64,000 nucleotides of DNA from Streptomyces sp. NRRL F-5727 (GTDB lineage Bacteria > Actinomycetota > Actinomycetes > Streptomycetales > Streptomycetaceae): the NCBI RefSeq assembly GCF_000719555.1, contig NZ_JOGX01000009.1, positions 1 to 64,000 on the forward strand, written 5' to 3'. The notes beneath the pieces are model-generated. The model was not told the origin of the DNA. It ran no database searches and saw nothing but the letters and a program-made list of their open reading frames with translations. Positions within the stretch are counted from its first letter, which is position 1. The number at the start of each line of letters is the position of its first letter. The translations under genes were made by a program, and so were the position numbers. Positions 7,696 to 15,082 of the stretch are shown here, in pieces.

Positions 7696-7848
7696 GCTAC
7701 GCTCCCTGGCCGGCCGCGGGCGGGCGCCCGTGGTTTGGCGTCGACTCTAGCGCGCCCCGGAAAACCGCGGGAAAACCGCGACGGCGCCCCTCACCGCGCC
7801 GGCTGCGCGGTGAAGGACGCCGAGGTCGTGCGGGGAAGCCGCCCGCGC

Positions 7849-7878
7849 GGCGCCGTCTCCCCGAGTTAAGACGGCGCC
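7849..7878. terminator. Hairpin after ssgB
   Basis: GGCGCCGTC (7849-7857) pairs with GACGGCGCC (7870-7878). It lies 20 nt beyond the stop codon of the minus-strand ssgB gene. Confidence 0.5.
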
Positions 7879-7897
7879 GTACGGCACAGGGCCTGGC

Positions 7898-8311
7898 TCA
7901 GCTGTCGGCCAGGATGTGGGACAGCTCGGTATCGAGGTCGAAGTGCCGGTGCTCGGTGCCCGGTGGCACCGCGGCGTCCGTCCGCTTGAGGAACGATTCC
8001 AGGGCCCGCGCGGGGGCCTCGAGCAGGGCCTCGCCCTCGGGCGAGCTCAACGCGATGCAGACGACGCCCTGGCCGTGGCTACGGGACGGCCAGACCCGGA
8101 CGTCGCCGGTGCCGGTGGGCCGGTGCAGCCCCTCGGCGAGAAGGTCGCGGGCGAAGACCCACTCGACCGTCTCCTCGGCTCCGGTGTGGAAGGTGGCGTG
8201 CACGGCGTACGGATCCGCCGTGTCATACCGCAGGCCCGCGGGTACAGGCAGTGAGGACTCGCTCGACACAACGAGGCGCAGGTGCAGCTCGCAGCTCACC
8301 ACGGTGTTCAT
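7898..8311 (-). CDS. ssgB: Sporulation septation regulator SsgB
   Basis: A 137-aa SsgA-like protein that matches SsgB as I know it almost residue for residue (start MNTVVSCELHLRLV, middle YAVHATFHTG and VEWVFARDLLAEG, end LDTELSHILADS). SsgB marks future septum sites in aerial hyphae and recruits FtsZ there during sporulation-specific division. I chose ATG 8311; the longer frame to 8377 adds Arg-rich sequence. The S. coelicolor gene is reported to depend on the stress factor sigma-H. It is divergent from the PGPGW gene at 8501, with an inverted repeat at 8435-8463 between them. Confidence 0.95.
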   Translation of the reverse strand: MNTVVSCELHLRLVVSSESSLPVPAGLRYDTADPYAVHATFHTGAEETVEWVFARDLLAEGLHRPTGTGDVRVWPSRSHGQGVVCIALSSPEGEALLEAPARALESFLKRTDAAVPPGTEHRHFDLDTELSHILADS

Positions 8312-8434
8312 AAGCGCCAGGGCCTTTCGCTCAGTGTGCGCTCGGGGATTCGCACGTCGGCGAAATCGACATGCCACCTCCGGTGCCGTTGTAAACCCCT
8401 CTGTCGGTTTTGTGATCGTTCAGGTAGCTCGGAC

Positions 8435-8463
8435 GGCGGTATGTAACTTTGGGTAATACCGCC
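8435..8463. promoter_or_regulatory. Inverted repeat between ssgB and the divergent gene
   Basis: GGCGGTAT (8435-8442) and ATACCGCC (8456-8463) are exact complements separated by 13 nt. This spacing fits a dimer operator on one DNA face. It lies about 125 nt upstream of ssgB and 38 nt upstream of 8501. Confidence 0.45.
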
Positions 8464-8500
8464 ATACCGGTGGGGCTCGTGTGTCGGGTAAATTGGCCCC

Positions 8501-8923
8501 ATGAATGCGGAGAGTGACGAGCGCGCCCCCGGGTCCCCCCACGACGGCGAGGCCGAACTGGGATCCCGAGCACCGGAGTTCATCAAGGCCCGCCGGGGCC
8601 TGCATCTGAGCTGGCAGGTCGGCGTCTTCATCGTCGGACTCGCCGTGATCGGGGCGGGCATCCTCATGCTGGTCTTCCCCGGGCCGGGCTGGCTCGTCAT
8701 CTTCGCCGGCATGGCGATCTGGGCGACCGAGTTCGTCTGGGCGCAGATCGTGCTCCGCTGGACCAAGCGCAAGGTCACCGAGGCCGCCCAGCGCGCCCTC
8801 GACCCCAAGGTCCGGCGCCGCAACATCACCCTCACCGTCATCGGCGTGGTGATCATCGCCGCGCTGCTCGGCTGGTACCTCTGGAAGTTCGGCATCGTCA
8901 TGCCCTGGAAGATCGACGAATGA
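8501..8923 (+). CDS. TIGR02611/PGPGW-type membrane protein
   Basis: A 140-aa protein with a polar N-terminus, a helix hairpin around the PGPGW motif (FPGPGWLVIFAG, about residues 65-76), a basic cytoplasmic loop and a third membrane helix (about 109-130). It belongs to the actinobacterial TIGR02611 family of unknown role. A TAAATT hexamer at 8489-8494 lies 6 nt before the ATG and there is no Shine-Dalgarno, which suggests a leaderless message. The divergent partner is ssgB; shared control through the 8435-8463 repeat is possible. Confidence 0.82.
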   Translation: MNAESDERAPGSPHDGEAELGSRAPEFIKARRGLHLSWQVGVFIVGLAVIGAGILMLVFPGPGWLVIFAGMAIWATEFVWAQIVLRWTKRKVTEAAQRALDPKVRRRNITLTVIGVVIIAALLGWYLWKFGIVMPWKIDE

Positions 8924-8977
8924 CCCGGGGGTGGTTCGAAGGCCCCGCTGACATGCGGTAATGTTGGCGATGCGCCG

Positions 8978-9049
8978 GGGCGATTAGCTCAGCGGGAGAG
9001 CACTTCGTTCACACCGAAGGGGTCACTGGTTCGATCCCAGTATCGCCCA
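8978..9049 (+). tRNA. tRNA-Val (CAC), copy A
   Basis: A 72-nt cloverleaf with acceptor GGGCGAT/ATCGCCC and anticodon loop TTCACAC (CAC). The CCA end is encoded at 9050-9052. It is identical to copy B at 12129-12200. Confidence 0.96.
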
Positions 9050-9060
9050 CCACCCGGCAC

Positions 9061-9095
9061 GAGGGCCCGGAGACGATCACCGTCTCCGGGCCCTC
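9061..9095. terminator. Perfect 15-bp bidirectional terminator
   Basis: Arms 9061-9075 and 9081-9095 are exact complements with a 5-nt loop. It serves tRNA-Val and the convergent minus-strand membrane gene. Confidence 0.85.
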
Positions 9096-9112
9096 GGCAC
9101 ATCCGGGCCCGG

Positions 9113-11556
9113 CTACCGCATCCGGGCCAGCCGCTCCCGCAGCAGCCGCGCCTCCCGCAGCCGCCGCTCGTACGTGGCGCCCACCGCGAGCAGCAGCAGC
9201 CCCGCGGCCGCCGGCGGCAGCCAGCGCGGCAGCGCCCCGACCAGCTGCACCACGTACGGCGCCAGCTCGTGCACCCCCACCAGGGCGAGCACCGCCCCGC
9301 CGAGCAGCAGCGGCGCCCGCAGCCGGAACTGCGCTCCCAGCAGCGTCACCGCCAGCGCCCCCGTGCCCAGCAGCAGCGGGCGCACCCAGGACGGGTCCGA
9401 CCAGACCGCGACCAGGCTCGGCAGCAGCGTCGCCGCGAGACCCGGGCCGTACGCGACCCAGGACGAGGCCGCCGGGTCCCGGCGCCGCCGCAGGAAGCCG
9501 ACCACCAGAGCCGGCACCGTCACCGGCAGCGTGTACGCCTCCGGCACCGTCACCCCCCACACCGTCAGCCGCACCCAGGCCGCCGCCAGGAACAGCGCCC
9601 CCGCCGCCCACGAGGCCGCCCGCCGCCGCTCCGGCCGCAGCGCCGTCGCCGCCGCGATCAGCCCGCCCAGCGCCAGCGCCAGGGCCAGCACCGCCGGACG
9701 CGGCACCGTGAGCGCCAGCGCCACCGCGCCCACCACCACCCCGGTCACCTCCACCGCCGCCGACCGGAACCGCACCGCCACGGCCGCCGTGCCCGCCGGG
9801 ACCAGCAGCAGCACCAGACCGGCCACGGCCGGGGCGAACCCCGCCGCCGCGGCCGCCGCGCCCACCAGCCCCGCCGCCACGAGCACCGCCGCCGACGCCG
9901 CCGCCTCACGGACCGCACCGGCCCCGAGCGCGGCCACCGCCCCGAACAGCCCGAGCAGCACCCCCAGCACCACGAAGGTCGCCGCCCGCGTGTCCAGCGC
10001 CAGAAGCAGCGCCGAGGCCGCCGAGGCGGCCCCGGCCGCCAGACCCGTCCAGGCGAGCACCGCCGCCGGCGCCACGGGAGCCGCCTGCGCCCCCGCCGTC
10101 CACGCGGCGCCCCAGGCACCGCCGTCCACGCGGCGCCCCAGGCACCCGCCGGGCGCTCCGGCGCCGGCACGGGCTCCGGCAGGCCGCGCGTGAGCGCCCC
10201 CGGCCGTACCGCCAGGGCCAGCGCCCCGCCCGTCGCCACCAGCCGGACCGCGAGCCCCGCCGCGTACGGCAGCCCCAGGACCACCGGCAGCGCCGTCAGC
10301 AGCGCCCAGCCGAGCACCACCGCGCCCCACCGGCCCCACAGCCGTCCGGCCGCCGCCGCCCCGCCCGCGGCGAGCAGCAGCACCAGGGCCGCCGTCGCCG
10401 GATACCCGCCGGGCACCGGCTCCGCGTGCACCCCGGACCAGACGCCCGCGCCCCGGGCGGCCGGGCCCAGCAGCCCGCCCAGCACCGGCGGCAGCGCCCA
10501 CACCACCCCGAGCGCCGCCACCCCGCCCCCGGCGAGCCCGAACCCTGCCCGGACCGCCTCCGGGATCCGAACGGCCCGGACCGGCCGCCACAGCGCCGCC
10601 AGGGCCAGCCCGGCGACCACGTACACCGGCACCGCCCAGTCCGCCGGCAGCGCCGCCCGCACCGGACCGGCCACCGCCGCCACCAGGGCCAGACCGGCCA
10701 CCGCCGCCAGCGCCCCGGCCGCCGGACGCGCCGCCCGGACCCCGTACAGGCACAGCGCCGCACAGCCGGCCAGCAGCGGAGCGCCGGTCCACGGGCTCGT
10801 CACCGAGAGCCAGCCGCCCGTCAGCAGCGCCCCCGCCGCCGGCACGCCCGCCGACGCCCCCGCCGTGATCCGCGCCGCGAGCCCCACCGGACGCGCGAGC
10901 AGCAGCAGATCCGCCGCCGCCGTCAGCACCCCGGCCCACGCCACGACCGCCGGACCGCCCCCGGCCGCCACCGCGCCCAGCAGCAGCGGAAGCTGCGCCG
11001 CCGCCACCGCCGCCGGGAACGGCAGCCGCAGCCCCCGCAGCAGACCGCCGTACCCCGCCCACAGACCCGCCAGGACCGCCGCGGCCACCGCCGCGTACCC
11101 CGTCCCGTCCGTCCCCGGCAGCGCCACCCGGTGCAGCGCGTACGCGTCCAGGACCGTCAGGACCAGACCCAGCGCGCCCACCGCCTCCGCCGTCGACGCC
11201 AGCCCCCGGCGCAGCAGCACCGCCGGCGCCGCCAGCGTCGCCGACGTCACCGCCAGCAGCACCGCCGAACGCCCCGCGATCCCCATCGAGCCCCAGCTCA
11301 CCAGCGTGAACGCGAGCGCCGCCACCGCCAGCAGGACCCCGCCCAGCGTCAGCAGCGCGTTCTGCGCCCCGCGCGGCGAGGTCTCCGCCGGTGCCGCCCC
11401 GCCCCCGAACGGCGCGGCCGGCCGCCCGGCGGGGGAGTACAGCACGCCCAGCAGCCACGCCCGCCGCGCCAGCAACTCGGCCCGGCGCGCGTCGAGTCGG
11501 CCCAGCTCCTCGTCGACGAGCCGCAGCTCCTCGGCCGGAGGCAATTTCATGTTCAT
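9113..11556 (-). pseudogene. Large polytopic membrane protein, frameshifted by a 26-bp tandem duplication
   Basis: Two consecutive minus-strand frames encode one protein. The first runs from 11556 (MNMKLPPAEEL, a charged helix, then many Ala/Leu/Val membrane helices) to about 10121. The second continues the same type of hydrophobic helices down to 9113, ending in a basic helix. They are split at a 26-bp direct repeat (10095-10146). Removing one repeat copy joins the frames exactly and gives an 805-aa protein. As it stands, translation would leave frame and end at 9745 after 603 aa with an Arg-rich wrong tail. It resembles the actinobacterial 'SCO7613 C-terminal domain' membrane proteins; the function is unknown. 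It could be inactive, switchable, or an assembly error. Confidence 0.8.
10095..10146. repeat. 26-bp perfect tandem duplication
   Basis: Copy one is 10095-10120 and copy two is 10121-10146, base-for-base identical. The unit is not a multiple of 3 and causes the frameshift in the 9113-11556 gene. Tandem repeats of this size can be lost or gained by replication slippage. Confidence 0.95.
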
Positions 11557-11636
11557 GACCGGAGTGTCGCGCCACGCCCGCGCCCCGGGAATGCGCGCTG
11601 CTACTCAGATCCGACCCGAGTACCCACACTGGACCC

Positions 11637-12083
11637 ATGGACTGGTGCCGGTACCGCTTCCGCAGCGTCTGGCGGCTCGCCGCCCCTCCCGATCGCGTCT
11701 ACGCCGTCCTCGCCCACGCCGAGGAGTACCCCCGCTGGTGGCCCCAGGTCCGCGCCGTCGTCCCCCGCGACGACACCACCGGCACCGCCCGCTTCCGCTC
11801 GCTGCTCCCGTACGACCTCCACGTCACCGCCCGCGCCCTGCGCCAGGACCCCGAGGCCCGCGTCCTGGAGGTCCGGCTCGACGGCGACCTGGAGGGCTGG
11901 GCCCGCTGGACCCTCACCCCCGACGGCGCCGGCACCCACGCCCTGTACGAGCAGGAGGTCGAGGTCCGCGCCCGGCTGCTCCGCCTCCTCGCCGTCCCCG
12001 GCCGCCCCTTCTTCCGCGCCAACCACGCCCTGATGATGCGCGGAGGCCGGCGCGGGCTCACCGCCCGCCTGCGCTCCGGATGA
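11637..12083 (+). CDS. SRPBCC (START/polyketide-cyclase-fold) protein
   Basis: A 148-aa protein with the opening beta strand and AAPPDRVYAVLAHAEEYPRWWPQV helix characteristic of SRPBCC lipid or ligand-binding folds, followed by alternating strands (RWTLTPDGAGTHALYEQEVEV) and a C-terminal helix. It probably binds a hydrophobic ligand; no catalytic residue can be assigned. It is divergent from the broken membrane gene by 80 nt. The ATG at 11637 is 6 nt after CACACT (11625-11630) and there is no Shine-Dalgarno, which suggests a leaderless message. Confidence 0.82.
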   Translation: MDWCRYRFRSVWRLAAPPDRVYAVLAHAEEYPRWWPQVRAVVPRDDTTGTARFRSLLPYDLHVTARALRQDPEARVLEVRLDGDLEGWARWTLTPDGAGTHALYEQEVEVRARLLRLLAVPGRPFFRANHALMMRGGRRGLTARLRSG

Positions 12084-12128
12084 ATTTGGAACCCGGCCCG
12101 GGATCCCTGTATGGTTCAACCCGTTCCC

Positions 12129-12200
12129 GGGCGATTAGCTCAGCGGGAGAGCACTTCGTTCACACCGAAGGGGTCACTGGTTCGATCCCAGTATCGCCCA
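12129..12200 (+). tRNA. tRNA-Val (CAC), copy B
   Basis: Identical over all 72 nt to copy A at 8978-9049. Here only CC follows the discriminator A, so a full CCA is not encoded. The two copies are 3151 bp apart in direct orientation. Confidence 0.96.
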
Positions 12201-12206
12201 CCGGGA

Positions 12207-12239
12207 GAGGCCGGTCCGTCAGTACGACGGACCGGCCTC
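12207..12239. terminator. Perfect 14-bp bidirectional terminator
   Basis: Arms 12207-12220 and 12226-12239 are exact complements with a 5-nt loop. It lies between tRNA-Val copy B and the convergent exonuclease gene. Confidence 0.85.
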
Positions 12240-12256
12240 AGCCGTCTCCGGCCCCC

Positions 12257-12985
12257 TCACGCGGCCTTCCGCAGCTCCGGTCGCAGCGGCCACGCCGGAT
12301 CCACCAGCTCCGGCGTCCCCTGCCGCGTGAACCACGCCTGCAGACCCCGCGCCTGCGCCGCGTGCCACACCGCCTGGAGGGTGTGCAGCTCCGCCGGCGA
12401 CAACCGCTCCAGCCGGGACGCGAACCGCCGTCCGACCGCCCGCACCACCTCCAGCGCCGCCGTGGCGTCCGCCGCCGCGTCATGCGCCCCCGCCAGCTCC
12501 ACCTCGTAGTGCGCGCACAGGTCCGTCAGCGTCCGGCGGCCCTTGCGGTACCGGTCCAGATGCTTGTCCAGCACCCGCGGATCCAGCACGCACAGCGAGG
12601 TGTGCTCCAGGTAGCGGCCCAGCGACGACGCCCGATGGCGCCTCAACTCCCGGTCCAGGATGGTGAGGTCGAACGGCGCGTTCATCACCACCAGCGGCCG
12701 GCCCGCCGCGTTCTGCTCCGCCAGGGCGCGCCCCAGCTCCTCCATCACCGGCGACGGCCACCGGCCGTTCCGCTGGAGGTGATCGTCCGTCAGCCCGTGC
12801 ACCGCCGTGGCCCCTTCCGGCACCGGAACGCCCGGATTGACCAGCCAGCGGGTCACCCGGGGCCGCGCCCCGGCCGCGTCCTGGACGACGAGCGCGGCGG
12901 ACACGATCCGGTCCTGCTCGACGTCCACTCCGGTGGTCTCCGTGTCGAAAGCGGCCAGGGGCCCTTCGTACCAGTTCGTCGTCAT
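12257..12985 (-). CDS. DnaQ-like 3'-5' exonuclease domain protein
   Basis: A 242-aa protein with the DEDDh exonuclease motifs in order: FDTETTG (Asp14, Glu16), NAPFD around residue 110, and HDAAADA carrying the catalytic His and last Asp around residue 165. A C-terminal helical extension of about 60 residues follows. It acts on 3' ends of DNA or RNA in the cytoplasm; proofreading, repair or RNA trimming cannot be separated by sequence. The start MTTNWYEG at 12985 is preferred over longer frames. It is divergent from the DUF4365 gene at 13107. Confidence 0.88.
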   Translation of the reverse strand: MTTNWYEGPLAAFDTETTGVDVEQDRIVSAALVVQDAAGARPRVTRWLVNPGVPVPEGATAVHGLTDDHLQRNGRWPSPVMEELGRALAEQNAAGRPLVVMNAPFDLTILDRELRRHRASSLGRYLEHTSLCVLDPRVLDKHLDRYRKGRRTLTDLCAHYEVELAGAHDAAADATAALEVVRAVGRRFASRLERLSPAELHTLQAVWHAAQARGLQAWFTRQGTPELVDPAWPLRPELRKAA

Positions 12986-13106
12986 CCCCGAACTCCTCGC
13001 ACCCGCGCGGCAGATGGCCAACCCCCTGCCCCGATCCGGTGATACCCGCCCTGTTTGCGGCGTACGCGGACCGGTCACAACAGGGGTGACGGGGAAGGAC
13101 GTTCAC

Positions 13107-13673
13107 ATGGCGCTCGCCCAGCCCGAGTCGGGAGGGCTGCCGCCCCAGCGGGCGGACCCGGCACGCGGCTCACTCGCCACCACCGCCTGCATGGAGACCC
13201 TCCAGGTGGGATACCTGCACGCCGTCGCCGCCGCGGCGGGCTGCTCGCTCGCGCAGCCCTTCCCGGACAACGGCGTCGACTGGCACGTGAGCCACGGCTC
13301 GCCCGGACACACCGTCGACGACGAGGTCACCATCAAGGTGCAGCTCAAGTGCACCTACCAGCTTCCGGCCCGCCCCACGGGGAGCACCTTCCCCTTCACC
13401 CTCGACAACGACCACCTGGTGAAACTCGCCCGGACCCCCGTGGCCGTGCACAAGATCCTGGTCGTGATGATCGTCCCGAGAGACCCGGAGGACTGGCTGA
13501 GAGCGAGCCACGACCGGCTCGACCTGCGGCACTGCTGCTACTGGATGAACCTGGCCGGGCACCCGGTCACCGGACGCCACCGGACCACCGTGCGCGTCCC
13601 CACGGCGCGGATCTTCGACGACCGGGCGCTCTGCGAGATCATGACCCGGGTCGGCCGGGGAGGGAGACCCTGA
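13107..13673 (+). CDS. DUF4365 domain protein, PD-(D/E)XK-like
   Basis: A 188-aa protein in which residues 20-165 match the DUF4365 pattern: a helix, then GVDWHV (Asp58), then VTIKVQLKCTY (Gln79 and Lys81). The Asp...QxK arrangement resembles the catalytic core of PD-(D/E)XK nucleases with Gln in place of Glu, so nuclease or degraded-nuclease ancestry is an inference. A GGGGAAGG site lies at 13091-13098. The stop overlaps the start of the next gene by one base, so the two are probably translated together. The biological role is unknown. Confidence 0.78.
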   Translation: MALAQPESGGLPPQRADPARGSLATTACMETLQVGYLHAVAAAAGCSLAQPFPDNGVDWHVSHGSPGHTVDDEVTIKVQLKCTYQLPARPTGSTFPFTLDNDHLVKLARTPVAVHKILVVMIVPRDPEDWLRASHDRLDLRHCCYWMNLAGHPVTGRHRTTVRVPTARIFDDRALCEIMTRVGRGGRP

Positions 13674-14971
13674 TGCACCGACCGATCGACGAACCCGGAC
13701 GCGGGGACGGGGCCGCGCGCGGCCCCGTCCCCGTACCGCCGCCCCACCGGCCCCACCCGGTGCCCGCCGCCGAACCCGCCGGCCCCTGGACCGCCGCCGC
13801 CGGCGACGGCGTGCCCGACCCCGGCCGGGTGGACCCGCGCGTACTCGGCGCCCTCCTCGCCCGGCACGGCTGGCAGCGCCGCGGCGGCGCCGCCGGCCGC
13901 TACGGCCGCTGGACACCGCCCGGCGGCGGGCCGGGAAGCGGCGGCACCAGCCTCCTCGTCCCCGACAGCCTCGCCTTCCCCGACAGCGAGGACCTGATCG
14001 GCGAGGCCCTCACCGCCCTCGCCCGCAGCGCCACCCCCTCCGCCCGCGAGGTCCTCACCGGGCTCGCCGTCCCCAGCGACGAGATCCGCTGGTGGCGCGA
14101 GGTGCCCCAGGGCCCGGCCGGCACCGTGCCCTGGCCGGAGCAGGAACGGCTCCGCTCCGCCGCCCGCAAGATCCTCCTCGCCGGCGCCCTCGCCGTCCGC
14201 GGCCGGGCCGGCTACCACGGCTCCCGGCACCGCGCCGCGGCCCAGGCCGCCCTCGAACCCGTCGTCGTCGGCACCGACCCCGGCGGCCGCGCCCTCACCG
14301 CCTTCCTGCCGGTCCCGCCCGGCCGCCCCGTCGCCGTCCGGCTCCACCACGCCCTGCACGCCGCCCGGGAGGCCGTCGACTACCAGCGCGCCACCGGCGG
14401 CATGGAGGCGTTCGACTCCGCCGTCGAGGCCGGCGTCAGCCGCGAACTCACCGACGCGCTCGTCGCCCTCGTCCGCGGTACGGAAGGCGCCCGCATCGCC
14501 CTCGCCTGGGCACCGGCCGCCGGCGTCCCGGAGGGCTGCGCCGCCCGGCCCGAGCCCGTCGAGTTCTCGCCCGGCGACCTGCCCGCGCTGCGCGAGGCGG
14601 GCGCCCGCTACCTCACCGACGAGCCCTCCGTCCCGGTCCGGATCACCGGCGCCGTCGTCCGGCTCCGCCGCTCCGGGCCGCGCGGCGAGGGCACGGTCAG
14701 GCTCCGGGTCCTCGGCGGCGCCGACGTCGGCCACGTCCGCGTCACCCTCGACGAGGAGGCGTACCGCACCGCGGGCCACGCCCACCTCGTCGGCCTCCCG
14801 ATCCGGGTCGTCGGCCGGCTGGAGAGCCGTGGCGGCTTCCGGCGCCTGGCGGACGCCACCGGGGTGGTCCCGGTGCAGGTGGACGAGGCCGAGCGGGACC
14901 GGCTGATGAAGTCCCTCCACGAGAACCTCGACTTCTTCGAGGAGGCGTGCGGGCCGGAGGAGGAGAGGTGA
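13673..14971 (+). CDS. Unknown protein coupled to DUF4365 gene
   Basis: A 432-aa protein of no family I recognise. Residues 1-45 are Pro-rich and probably disordered. A central globular part has IRWWREVPQG and KILLAGALAVRGRAGYHGSRHR (about 140-190), which looks like a basic helical surface. The last 110 residues are rich in alternating beta strands (VPVRITGAVVRLRR, TVRLRVLGG, GLPIRVVGRLES), consistent with a small beta-barrel or OB-like end. It has no signal peptide or membrane helix. The 1-nt overlap (TGATG at 13671-13675) with DUF4365 suggests a complex or shared pathway. Confidence 0.7.
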   Translation: MHRPIDEPGRGDGAARGPVPVPPPHRPHPVPAAEPAGPWTAAAGDGVPDPGRVDPRVLGALLARHGWQRRGGAAGRYGRWTPPGGGPGSGGTSLLVPDSLAFPDSEDLIGEALTALARSATPSAREVLTGLAVPSDEIRWWREVPQGPAGTVPWPEQERLRSAARKILLAGALAVRGRAGYHGSRHRAAAQAALEPVVVGTDPGGRALTAFLPVPPGRPVAVRLHHALHAAREAVDYQRATGGMEAFDSAVEAGVSRELTDALVALVRGTEGARIALAWAPAAGVPEGCAARPEPVEFSPGDLPALREAGARYLTDEPSVPVRITGAVVRLRRSGPRGEGTVRLRVLGGADVGHVRVTLDEEAYRTAGHAHLVGLPIRVVGRLESRGGFRRLADATGVVPVQVDEAERDRLMKSLHENLDFFEEACGPEEER

Positions 14972-15007
14972 GAGCGGCGCGGCCGGGCCCGTAAGATCGA
15001 GGGGACG

Positions 15008-15058
15008 CGGCACCTCGTCTCTGCCGCGCGCCGCCGGCGCCGGCACCTCGTGTCTGCC
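15008..15058 (+). repeat. Two 18-nt near-identical repeats in the thrS leader
   Basis: Bases 15008-15025 and 15041-15058 match at 17 of 18 positions (CGGCACCTCGT-type unit). They lie 25-75 nt before the thrS start and could be part of a leader RNA or operator. Confidence 0.5.
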
Positions 15059-15082
15059 AGCGCCCCGATGCATGGAGTACCC

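Noticed and set aside
10095..10146. Programmed ribosomal frameshifting in the large membrane gene
   Set aside because: No slippery heptamer or pseudoknot is needed to explain the break; a 26-bp duplication accounts for it exactly.
8978..12200. Reading the two tRNA-Val(CAC) copies as attL and attR of an integrated element
   Set aside because: There is no integrase, excisionase or phage gene between them, and both copies are whole tRNA genes rather than 3' fragments.
14972..15082. T-box riboswitch before thrS
   Set aside because: The interval is too short, and I see neither the T-box core sequence nor a terminator/antiterminator pair.
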